Assembly: GCA_910890315.1 (NCBI GenBank)
Contig: CAJVGD010000006.1
Span: 1,488,001-1,552,000, forward strand
Origin: Serendipita indica DSM 11827
Taxonomy: Eukaryota; Basidiomycota; Agaricomycetes; Sebacinales; Serendipitaceae
DNA length: 64,000 bases
Direction of reading: 5' to 3'
Shown one piece after another: positions 10,725 to 21,095 of this stretch. The notes beneath the pieces are model-generated. The model was not told where the DNA came from. It did no database searches and saw only the letters and a list, made by a program, of their open reading frames with translations. The stretch's first letter is position 1, and each line of letters opens with the position of its first letter. The translations under genes and the position numbers were made by a program.

Positions 10725-10940
10725 CCAATAGGTTGGGGGAACTCCAAGTTCGAGATCCACCTTGTCACTAGCACATCGCGTCAGACAACATGTCGGGTTC
10801 ACGTGGTAAAATTAGTTCTCTCTATCTCTCATTCTTTATGGAGCGCCGAGGCGCTCAGCGGGCGGTTTAGATTCCATACGTCCATTGGCCATGTTTACCA
10901 CTGACATAATGAATAGACAAACGCGAAATAATATAGACTA

Positions 10941-12681
10941 TTAGCGCAAGCGATTGTTTCCCAGAGAAGAGGCTAGTAGGATGTTATATGCAGGCGCATC
11001 TTGAGCTTCAAACGGATCCTCAAACTGCTCCCGCGAGTGTGTAAACATTTCGATGGGTTCGTCATGCTTGAAAATGGGTGGTTGCTTGTCCTCTAATGAA
11101 ACTGTGATACGGACAAAATACTAAACCAATGATTAGCTTGTCTGGTTATTGACGAACAAACTGGAGCTTACCTTATTCTCAACCAGGTCACCAAACCGCC
11201 AACTCGCTTCACCTTCGGGCGTCCCCACTTTGAAGCCGCCGCGAATGATGCGCTCGTCACAACCCCGGACGAGCTCCTTCTCAACTTGCTGATAACGCGC
11301 TCTCCCCAGCGAAGTGATCTGGCTACTCTTCTGGCCGTTCACGGTCATCGTTGTTGCACGGAGAAGTTGAATACTAAGTCGCTTGGGGTCATTCACGAAA
11401 GCGTCGAGCTCGGATGAACTGTATGAGGGGAGGCGGATCGTAACATTGAATGGAAAGCAGTAGTTTGAGACGGCTTGAGCGGTGCGGGTAAGCGACAAGC
11501 TGAGCTCAGGTGAAGAAGAATTCGAAAGGCCTTTTGAGGTGAAGGGGTCATAGAGCAGTTTGGCCGTTGTCGTGCGCCAATTTGCGTTGCAGGCAAGCCC
11601 GAATCGCTTGGCGTCCATGAGCGAGATGGCTGGCCAGAGCAATGATTCTTCTGACCGCAGGTAAAACTTGGGCAAGTAGTGGACCACAGCAGAGAGTCTA
11701 GAGACATATAACCAATGATGATGAGCACATACTCCGGGGGATTTACAAAGCGAGCAAACAAATACGCACGTCTCTCGAGGCCAGAAACCCGATTTGACGA
11801 CTTGCACCTTTACTGTATACTTGATCCATCCCTCTACGGCTGGGTGTACACCCCGAAACGTTGGTGGAAGGAGATCGACGCCATTGGACGCAAACTCTGG
11901 GAATGTGAGCTCAAATGGAAAGGCCGCGCCACCTCTATTTTTCACTTTGTCACCATCTGAAGCATTCTCGGCGGTATAGATCACCTTGGACAGGTCAATG
12001 ATCTTGGCGGCACTGTGACCTGATGCGAGACCCCCTTGCATGATCGTATTTTGCAAGCGGCCTTCCAACTAACGGTCACATAAAGCGGGTATGAGCAGCA
12101 GGTGAGAAAGAAACAGAGGTACTCGCATTGACAATAACCCCCTGGACATGGTTGAGCTTCTTGAGCCTCACTTGCCCGCGGATCGTGGCACCCAAACCGA
12201 AGCTAGGGATAGCACTCGGAGTAGGATTGGCCTGGTCTGGCAACGGTCGTGGGCCTAGGTCTAGTTCTATGGAGCCGGAACGGTACACGAAACGCTGCTC
12301 CTCCTGCCCGGCGGAAAAGGGCTCGGCGAGGGAGAGCAGGCAGGAAGGCGGCCTCCCTCCAGTGCTGGTCGAGCCCGTGGAAGAAGAACCAGCAGTGAGA
12401 GGTCGCACATTGGTACTGCTGCTTCCAGAGTATGAAGCAGAGGGAGAGATGAGCTGCTCGTATAGGGAATCGGGGTGCCAGCTCGTCGTCGAGGACAGCG
12501 AGGAGCGATGGGTAGACGACGTCGTGACTCGATGCAAGTAAGGCGGAGGATTGAAAGACGACTCGACGACGTGTTCAGAGGGAAGAGGTGCTTGGGAGTA
12601 GTCTGGTGAAGGAATGGCTGCTGCGTACGACGGCGGTGAGCCTTCGCCCAATGCACCCGTTTGTGACTGCTCAGAGGACAT
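10941..12681 (-). CDS. Alpha-arrestin-like protein, copy 2
   Basis: Four exons encode about 465-500 residues. As in its paralogues, two PPxY motifs lie near the N terminus (PPSY in SPPSYAAAIP, PPPY in NPPPYLHR), followed by a Ser-rich stretch and an arrestin-like beta-sandwich (SGSIELDLGPRP, LPPTFRGVHPAVEGW, SLMDAKRFGLACN, GCDERIIRGGFKVGTPEGE). The last exon ends in a tail like DEPIEMFTHS...NILLASSLGNN. The first intron (12126-12069) must use a GC donor (GCGAGT) to keep the frame at the position conserved in both paralogues. A second intron (11769-11698, 72 nt, GTGCGT...CTAG) is unique to this copy, is a multiple of three and contains no stop. The third intron (about 11173-11121) is shared with copy 3. 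The gene is convergent with copy 1's cluster and divergent from copy 3. Confidence 0.88.
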
Positions 12682-14095
12682 GTCTGCGAATGGAGACGAA
12701 GGTAAGTCGAACGAGAGTTCGTTTAAGAGACACGGAGTTCGACTCGAAGTATCTAGTCAGAGTCATTCGAGGACAATACCCATGGTGTATTGAGCGGACA
12801 TCTGCATTGAGTTATGCCGTTAACGCTCACATCGCCTCTTTGTTAGTCAGCTGTCGCCCTATTGGTAAGCAAGGTCCTACGGCCGAGAGAAGACATACAC
12901 AGGAGGGTATGCATATATACGGCTGTTGGGATTGACCTCATGAATGTTGACAAAATTTTGAGCATACCTTATTATGGAGTTGAGAGTGCTTCAAAGGAGA
13001 CGGACTACGACGAGCGCCAGTATCTGGCATCGGCTCGCTCGCGTGGGATAGTGGGTCGACCGCCTCGAGCACGTTTTGGATTCTAGGGTGTTCCACGTAG
13101 CTGCGTTTATTCAAGAAAGCCCCACAGACAACCATAGAACCCCTTGGAATTCGTCAGAGACAGTCGGTATGAGCTGGTCTTACGTGCCTTTTTGCAACCC
13201 TTACGCCAGGACATGGATCGATACCCTGTGACCCGAGACGCGGCGCGGTCTATTATGGGTGACAAATTCCGTCTTCATGTTCGGCGAGAAGCCGCATTCT
13301 GAGCCCGACCGGGACAAAATGAAGGCTCAGAGAGGAGATTTGCGTCTCGAGTTTGTCTCCACAGACTGACGAAAAGCGGAGAGGCGGGATTCCGCTAAGG
13401 TTGATGAGCGCGCATTGGACAGCGCTCATGCACTGCTGCCACCTTACGAGGACAAATCTTGAAAGCCATATGGAGATTTGCCGTAGAAGTCGGGCCCGGC
13501 AAAGGCAACTATCGTCCTGAGGAAATAAAAACGTTGCATCCAGTGATCAGAACGTGGCCTACTCTTCTGTTCTCCATACAGAATTGTGCATGCTGTATGC
13601 CATGGGTTCATGTGCGATTCCGACCAACTCACCTCAAAATTCCACGATTTGTCAAGTGTCCTTGAATTTGAGATTAGAATACGATTGATCACCCCTCGTT
13701 CGGCACCAATGTGTCTACTACATTAGATCGGTTGGCAAAAATCTCTCTCTTCATGCCGGTTAATTGTTTCAGAATGCGCCATTCCTGACTGGAACGGTCC
13801 ACCCACCCACTTTTGCGCGCCTGACGTGAAAGAAAGGTGAGCCATTTGCGCTATTCCCTCTCTTAAGTACTTCTGTCGACAACGGATCGAAAAGGAGAAC
13901 TCTCCTGGAGATCGAAATCTCATGCCCTCGCAGCACACTATTTTTGATGCGTTTTCGACATTAATCTTCGGGCCGGTCCAGCTCGCGAACTGGTCGGTCG
14001 GATGACGATGGATCATTCGAGGCACGTTGGAACCTAAAAATTTTTCATTAGGCTGTGAAAGAATGACTCACGGCATCGGATCTCAGGCCAGAGCC
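12682..14095. other. Gene-free interval between divergent arrestin-like genes
   Basis: About 1.4 kb lies between the start codons of arrestin copies 2 (minus) and 3 (plus). Only short open frames occur, on both strands, with no recognisable protein match, no intron-rich gene pattern and no terminal repeats that I could see. It presumably holds the two promoters. Confidence 0.5.
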
Positions 14096-14102
14096 TATAA
14101 AG
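14096..14102 (+). promoter_or_regulatory. TATA box upstream of arrestin copy 3
   Basis: TATAAAG lies 48-54 bp before the chosen start codon at 14150. The spacing supports that ATG rather than the upstream in-frame codons. Confidence 0.45.
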
Positions 14103-14149
14103 CTCCCGTTGCTCCTTCAATGTGGCTCGAAAACAGCGAAAAGCGTGTC

Positions 14150-15644
14150 ATGTCAGTTCTTCCGCATAACTGCCCACCTTCGTACGCGTCAAGCGTTCCA
14201 GCGCCAGATTACACCTCCGTTCCAGTGGCGGGGGAGGAGCTCGTCGAGTTGGCTTTGAGACCACCGCCATACCTTACCCGTACATCCACATCCACGTCAC
14301 ATCTTGCATCTTCTGTGGATATTGAACAGCCTGCAAATCCACCTTCGACCATTCGTAGCGCCGAACCCATAAATGCCACACCCAAATCTTCAAACCACGA
14401 GCAACGATTTGTTTCGCGTGTAGGCTCTATTGAACTCGATTTGGGGCCACGAAATGAAAACACGACTCCTTCCTTTGGACTCAATGGACGAGTTCACGGG
14501 GATGTGAGGATCAAGAAATTGAGTCATGTCCAAAGTATCACATTGGTGGTATGTACACACCTTCAGTCGCTACTAGAGCTCTAACCAGCCTTGCAGCTCG
14601 AAGGACGTGCACAAGTCACTGCTATGCAAAGCGGGTTCCCATCTGCATACGCGGAGCAGAAGCTTCTCCATCTTCCATTGACACTCTACTCGACTCATTC
14701 AGAGAAAGGCAAAGAAAAGGCAATCTCTTCCCGCACATTCCCGTTCGAGTTTACGTTTCCGACACATTGCAATATCGACAATGTCGAAAACGAGGAGCCA
14801 GCACGGCTCCCTCCAACGTTTCATGGCAGCCATCCAGGAGCAGATGGCTCGGTCCGATACAGGATCCGGCTGCATGTCGTTAAGTCTGCGTTCTGGCCTG
14901 ATGAGACACTGGTAATGACGGTCAACTATCTTCCCAAGTCTTACTCCCTTCCCGAGACCTTGCTTTGGCCAGCCATTTCGATCATGGATGCGAAACGGTT
15001 CGGCCTCGAGAACAGCAAATGGAAGACGACAACAGCATTGCTTCTACCTTCCCCTCACCGACATTCGCTCAAGGAGCCCTCGCGCTTGGTTTCTATCCCA
15101 AGCACAGCGCGCGCGGTAGCAAATTTTTGCTTCCAAGTCAACGTGACGCTGCGTTTACCGGGCTTTTCCTCGGAGGATATTGACGCTCTGATTGCGGATC
15201 CGAAACGGCTGGCAATCCAAATGTTGCGCAAGACGACTATGAACGTCAATGGCCAGAGGAGTACCAAGACGGTGGTGCTTGGTTTAGCGAGGTGCCAACA
15301 GGTAGAAAAAGAGCTCGTGCAAAGATGTGATGAGCGCATCGTTCGCGGTTGGTTTGCTGCTGGAACACCTCGAGGTGAAACGAGTTGGAGCGCTGGAGAT
15401 TTGATTGAAAACAAAGTAAGTCGTGTGACTCGGTGGTGTTTGAGTTGATGACCATAATCTCCAGTATTTCATTCGTGTCGTGGTCACGCTATGGGACGAC
15501 TCGACCCCCATATTCAAACACGAGGAGCCCATTACAATGTTCACACACTCTAGAACCGAGTTTGAAGATCCGTCCGAGGTTCACGATGCCCCCGCAATCA
15601 ACCTATTGTTGGCGTCTTCAGTTGAAAGCCACCGACAGCGATGA
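14150..15644 (+). CDS. Alpha-arrestin-like protein, copy 3
   Basis: Three exons (14150-14548, 14597-15415, 15465-15644) encode 465 residues with no frame problem, so this copy is the best reference for the family in the window. It begins MSVLPHNCPPSYASSVPAPD and has PPSY and PPPY (RPPPYLTR) motifs near the N terminus, a short Ser/Thr linker, then the beta-sandwich (GSIELDLGPRN, LEGRAQVTAMQSGFPS, TFPFEFTFPTH, LPPTFHGSHPGADG, SIMDAKRFGLEN, CDERIVRGWFAAGTPRGE) and the tail IFKHEEPITMFTHSR...INLLLASSVES. Both introns are GT-AG and phase 0. Family members recruit HECT ubiquitin ligases to membrane transporters, although canonical yeast ARTs carry PY motifs at the C terminus instead; the function here is inferred. 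Confidence 0.92.
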
Positions 15645-15868
15645 TTGTTTCTCTTGTCTTCCGAATGATTTTCATGTACATTTACTTCATGGTCCATAAT
15701 CTAATCTCGTAAGGTTTGGCCCCACAGTGAACTCTTGTCGGGAGGGCCGCATAATTTTGGGAAGATTGTAACTTCGTAATTCATGAAAATGGGCAATATT
15801 TTCGGAGCTGCCCCCAATGTTGTTGGGAGAAGTAAGCGAAGGGGCAGTTCCAAGCTTGGACTCCTCCC

Positions 15869-17158
15869 ATGTCCTGCCAACCGACGGAAACGCTCTACGA
15901 GACGATAACGACAACTACAGAGGATGGGACGCTGTATACACCGTATCCGACGCAAACTATCGACTCGCTCGTAGTCTCCGGTGCATTTCCAAGCTCTGTG
16001 TGCGTTCAACTAATACATTTGGACCTTGGAGTATAAAGAGCTCATATATATTTTAGATGTGCAGAGTATGCCGGTAGCCAGTGCATCCGCTCGACGCTTC
16101 AGACCCTCTCCTTTACTTATACTAGTATGTTAATAAAACCCACCATTGATCGAATCATGTTTCTTATCTACCTGATAGCTTATGCTACTTATCCCCAAAC
16201 CCTTTCTGTGCATGCTGTTCGGACAATTACCACAACAGTTCCGACGCGAACCCTCTACGCACCTTGCGGCACGATCTCCACAGTCGTATCTGACGGTGTT
16301 ATTGTCTCGTCCGTGTATGTGACTGTAACGCCTGGGCAGACCACAGAGTCAAGTTCGCAGCCCGCTTCGAATTCTACCAGTCATTCCTCCTCCAACGGTC
16401 CAATTATTGGCGGAGTAGTGGGTGGAGTCGTAGCATTATCTGCCCTTTTTGGCGTCATCTGGTATCTCTGGCGAAGAAATAAAAAGCTACGTGAAATGCT
16501 CAAAGAAAACGAGGAAGAGGAAAAACATACGACGGCGATCGACCCGGAGCGACTTATTCCGTCACCGTATACACAAGTAAGTATTACTCCTCTATGATTT
16601 CTCGCCCTCACATGGTCCCTGTAGTATCCGAGCCCAAGCGTGGTCGGCTCGCCTACCTCGGCTGGAGTTTACAGCCCGGATGTTTATGGATTAACACCGG
16701 AAGAGCTTGCGCTCACCGGAGGTGCAGCAGCGACGCAATACACACCAACTCATTCGCGTGCTGGTTCGACTTCGACTGGATTCCAACCACGCCCACTCTC
16801 TGCAGTCACCAGCTCGGCCGGCGGTGGCGCAGCAGGAGTTGGAGCCGCAATGTCGAGACTTCCACCTCCCTCGTCCGATGGCTACGGCTCGCGACCAGGG
16901 AGCGCCATGGCAGGCGAGTATGGCCAAGAGGGAAGTGTAGGTACAGGCATGTCCGCCGCTGCCAGTGCAAAGGCACGCGAGGCATATCAACATAGACGGA
17001 GTGCGCTCTATACACAGAACGCAGAGGACGTCGGCCCGGCTGGACAACACGATGATGGTGATATCGTGATGCCGACAAATGCGCATGCCGTGCGCTCCAC
17101 GGTTCCTCCTTCGGCCTGGACTGTTCCACCCCCAGCATACACTCCAGATCAACCTTAG
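15869..17158 (+). CDS. Single-pass membrane protein with Thr/Ser-rich ectodomain
   Basis: Four exons encode about 370 residues. The first part is Thr-rich (MSCQPTETLYETITTTTEDG) with a small Cys-containing segment CAEYAGSQC; then follow TVPTRTLYAPCGTIS and a Ser-rich stalk, one transmembrane helix (GPIIGGVVGGVVALSALFGV with Gly-zipper spacing), a basic stop-transfer (WRRNKKLRE) and an acidic, then Gly/Ser/Pro-rich cytoplasmic tail ending PSAWTVPPPAYTPDQP (a PPAY motif, so PPxY type). Introns begin near 15999, 16124 and 16576. The layout resembles fungal Mid2/Wsc-type wall sensors, but there is no WSC domain and no clear signal peptide at the chosen start, so a missing upstream exon is possible. 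The function is unknown. Confidence 0.75.
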
Positions 17159-17325
17159 CATGTTCCTTTCTTGGTGTTCCCAAACTCCCCCATCATGCAT
17201 GCAGTCTTATTCTTGCCTCAGATATGGACTGAACTAGTGGACTTGGCGTCCAATACCACTCTCATTGTAAATCCCATTCATTGTATGCCTCTTTGAATAG
17301 CTCTATATGCTATTGTTATACAAGG

Positions 17326-20146
17326 TCATTCTGAGAAGGCCTGGACCTGGAGGTTGAAGAATTCGGCATAACGTCCATTGAGGTCCATGAGTTGCTTGTG
17401 TGAGCCCAACTCGATAATTTCTCCGTGCTCCACAACAGCAATCTGGTCGGCCCTACGAACTGTCGAAAATCTGTGTGAGATGTACACTGTCGTGCGCGTG
17501 TCCCCCGAATCTCCTCTTGAAAGTGCGTATATACGTTGGAAGAGCTCATATTCCGCTCTGGCATCCAATGAAGCCGATGGTTCGCTATACGGTCGTGAGA
17601 ACTCGTACCAATCGTCAAATGGAATCGCGTACTCTAATACCACCAGCATCGCTTCATCCGCTCGCATGAATGCACCTATACCTCGCGTAAGTGGAGGGGT
17701 CGAGCAAAGTGGACCACCCACGAGAAATGGCCACACGCTGCATCTGACCACCGCTAAGAGCAACTGTACGGTGCTCTAGATCAAGTGGGGAACGAGGTTT
17801 GCTAGGCAGATTTGGTTGAGGCGGTTCGAGTTCCTCGGGCTGGCCCTTCACTGGCAGAGGGCTGGCCTGAGGCTTTTCCTCTGTCGACTTTCCCTCCTCT
17901 TCAGCATTCTTCTTGACTTTCTCCTTGGGCTGATCCGGTTGGGGTGCTGGTTCCAGAGCTGGAGCTTCTGGCCATGCCATACTCGGCGCTCCCACCTAGT
18001 GGACGTCATGAGGCTATTCGAAGCTGTTGATATCACTTACCCCACTGAGGTACACATCTAATCCATGTATTCGTATCACTTCTTCTGCACCACCTCTTTT
18101 GACAGCACGCATGATGGCAGGCTTATCGTCCACTTCGGAAACTTGTCCAATACCAACGTTGTTCCCGAGGGAGAGAGGAAGAACCGCATAATCTTGTGGA
18201 CACACAGTCATGTATCGATGAAGCGAATCACGCTTGTAAGTGCGTGCTTCGACTCCATCTATGAGTAGACTCCCCTCATACTCATACAGGCCCGTCAAAA
18301 CTTTGGCTAGCGTGGATTTTCCACCGCCGTTGACACCAACGATTGCCAGAGTTTGACCTGGCTCGATGGTAAGATTAATGTTTCGTAGCGCCTTCGTTCG
18401 TCCAGATGGATATTTGAAGGACAAATTGCGAGCCTCGATTCGCATCCCTCGCTTCTCTCCTGCGAGTGGTGCTTGTGGTGCATACTCAACGGTCCGAATG
18501 CCCCCTTCGTTCCGTTCCTTTATCCAGGCTGGCGCCTCAATAAAGGCACTTATGCACTCAATCGACTGCAACACAGACTCTATCTGACTCCAAAAGTTGG
18601 TGACCGCCCAGTAGACACTGCCTATACTTGACTGGATGACGTGAATAGAACCAAGGGTAATGTTCTCTGAGAAGAGTCGCAGTCCGAGAAGAAGCTGGTG
18701 ACTGTCAGTGTCTAATCCTGGATGCTGTGACAGACTCACATAGAGCACATCCTTTACTACGCTCTCCGGGATAGACGACACTGCCATAGAACGCACCAGC
18801 AAGTCGTTTGTAGGATCTTGATATTTGGCACCTTCTTCTTTGGCTTTGGACCACGAGTCAATGATCCAATCACGCAGACCAAAGAGCAAGACCTCTTGCT
18901 TATAGGCGAAGCTCATGGCAATATTATAAAACGTCCCGGCGTCCTTGGAGGATCTTCTCCACGCTATATAGTCTTCCGATGGATTGTAGAGCCCGGCACG
19001 ACGAACAAAGTCGGAGAAGAAGGTTGGAAATGTGGCGAGAAAGATGAACAGCAGAGTCGAGAAAGAGGACGATGCGCCACTGACGGAAAAACTTCTGAGT
19101 GTCGTAATACAGAGGATCGTCGAAGAGAGTAAAGTCGCACTAGAAAACGCCTGAGAACTTGGAAGTGGAGAGCTCAAGGAACGTACATGACGTTGAAGAT
19201 GTCGATAATGTTCTTGAAATGAGGAATTCCGCTCCCTGGCAAGCTATTACCTCGGCCAACGGAGCTGCAATCAGAGAGGAGTACAGAAAAGGCTGGATCA
19301 GATACAGAGGTCATATCTGCATCGAGGTTTATCTGCAAAATGACACGCCTAAACCGTCAGAATCTCGTTGACAGAGGGTATCATTGCCTACTCTGTCTCT
19401 CTTGCAATCATCTCCACCACTTTGGCGTTGTTTTTCGCCCTTGTCGGCCATTAGCATGCGAGTTTGCTATTAGTGGTCGGAAAGACATACAGAATGATAT
19501 TGATGATAGGTCGCATATTCGACGCCACCAAACTCCAAATGGCACAACGGATGATTTCTTCCGCGGGAACGTCCTTTGAATAGAGCGAGCGCTGGACGGC
19601 ATCGACAAGCTTGCCTTGTGCAAACGTCCCCCACGCCGGTACTATCAACCTGTCACTAAACCAAACCATGACACAAATACAAATGCACTCACAGAGGCCT
19701 AATGCGATATCCGAAACCACCTGGATAACTGCTCGCCACCCTGCGACTCTCCAGATAAACCCAAGGTAACGCGGCAGGACAAGGGGCGCCAGACGTCGCG
19801 CAATCTTCACACGCCGTCGCAGTGGCGCCTTGGGCGGAGGCATATACAGTGCCTCGACACCCATTCCACCTCCACCCATCGGCCCTCCAACACCCATCGT
19901 GTCCATGTCGGCACCAAAGCGTCCATCAGGACCACAATGCGCGATATACCACAACCGCATCACTTCGGCCTTGGAAAACGATTCAGGGACGACGACGGAA
20001 TCAATGTCAACCACGTCGGACGTTTGCCAGAGCGCTGCATCTTGCTTCTCTTTTTCTTCTCGCATGGTCTTGCGCCTATTCCGATCCAATGCCCATATCA
20101 TTCGGTCAGACACAGTTGGTCCTTGTCCACCGCGTCTCCGGCGCAT
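17326..20146 (-). CDS. ABC half-transporter (B-family-like) with NBD insertion
   Basis: Many exons encode one transmembrane domain followed by one nucleotide-binding domain (TMD-NBD). The N-terminal 130 residues are basic and then Gly/Pro-rich; membrane helices follow from about 19700 down to 18500. The NBD starts IEARNLSFKYPSGRTKALRN, with Walker A GVNGGGKST, Q-loop region CPQDYAVLPLSLGNN, signature LSGGQMQRVAISR, Walker B MLVVLDEPSASLD (restored by splicing out a 49 nt intron near 17600) and H-loop YISHRFSTVRRAD. Between the Q-loop region and the signature lies a Pro/Glu/Lys-rich insertion of about 70 residues (17995-17780). The protein probably dimerises in a membrane; the substrate cannot be told. 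It is convergent with the membrane protein upstream on the plus strand. The stop codon is TGA at 17326. Confidence 0.88.
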
Positions 20147-21095
20147 GGTTGTGTTATGTTACGAATACTCTTTCGTACACCCAGACGCGTTCAAAGCAGG
20201 TTAGTAGCGAATTTACGCCCTTATAGCTAGTAACGACGCGTCGTTGTGGGCTTTTCGCTCCAACGAGCCTACGTGTTCAGCACGAGAGCAGGTCCAAGTT
20301 GTGAACAATTAGCGCTCAAGGTAATCCAAAACCAGAATAATCGAGTGGGTGCGTTTGACCTTTTCTTCTATTGAAACTTCTGTAGGTAACACAACTGGCA
20401 GCGAACCAGCAAGAGCCGACTGCGGGATGCGTGCAGACCCGCGGTGGAACAGGGGGACTATATATGTGAACGGGGCCGAGAGATGATAATGATGCGTAGA
20501 GACAATGGGGATGTGCAAAAATAAAGAGGTGTGTTGGATGATGGATGGCGAGAGAGAGAGAAACATGGACCTTCTATTGGGAGTAACGTGCGAGGGTGAA
20601 TGGGAGATGGAGACATGCGATGGCAAGGGTAGCACTTTTTGCTATCCAGTTTTAGACAGGCCACCTTGCTGCATACGGCATAGAAGAGGTGAAAAGTCAC
20701 CGCATACGGCATACCGTAGTCGAGGTGGAGAAAAAAAGAGTTGGAGCAGGTCGAGGGTGGGAAGAGGGGGTGGAGAGGAAAGGACAGTCGACAAGACAAC
20801 ATGCGAAGACTGGGAACGAGATACAGGGCATGTAGAGATGCTCCTTTTGGGTCAGAGAAATCAACACGACAGACGGAATAACGACGAGGGAGAATGGGGG
20901 CGATGGCAGGAAAGCGATTGAAAGTGACGAAGAGAGAAACGGAGAGCAAAGCCCCAGATAGAAAGACAGACAAAAAAAACGTCCCGACAAGAGGATATCC
21001 CAGGTGAGAAAATGCAAAGGCGATGACAAAATGGTAGGCTGGATGAGATTCCCGGAAAGGGGGGGGATCGAGGTCGGCATAGATAGGATACCCGG
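20147..21095. other. Intergenic: ABC promoter and kinase 3' flank
   Basis: About 950 bp lie between two co-directional minus-strand genes. The part from about 20500 to 21010 is strikingly purine-rich on the plus strand (GAGAGAGAGAGAAA at about 20550, many GGGA/AGAGG blocks), so the kinase 3' UTR would be pyrimidine-rich. No coding pattern or RNA gene was recognised. Confidence 0.5.

Larger units (their letters stand above)
8180..10834. repeat. Tandem duplication unit 2
   Basis: This is the second copy of the unit starting at 5623. It begins with a fragment of the arrestin 3' end (8180-8360), holds an intact F-box gene and ends with the shared upstream tract (TCTCTCTATCTCTCATTC) before TTTA at 10835. 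It is about 100 nt longer than unit 1, mainly because of extra sequence between 8361 and about 8490. Confidence 0.85.

Noticed and set aside
8895-10802. Longer F-box copy 2 start upstream of 10724
   Set aside because: The extended frame begins with GTG and is not preserved in copy 1, while the internal ATG is shared.
13444-14025. Two minus-strand frames between arrestin copies 2 and 3
   Set aside because: Short, no conserved motif, and not matched by any repeat in the window.
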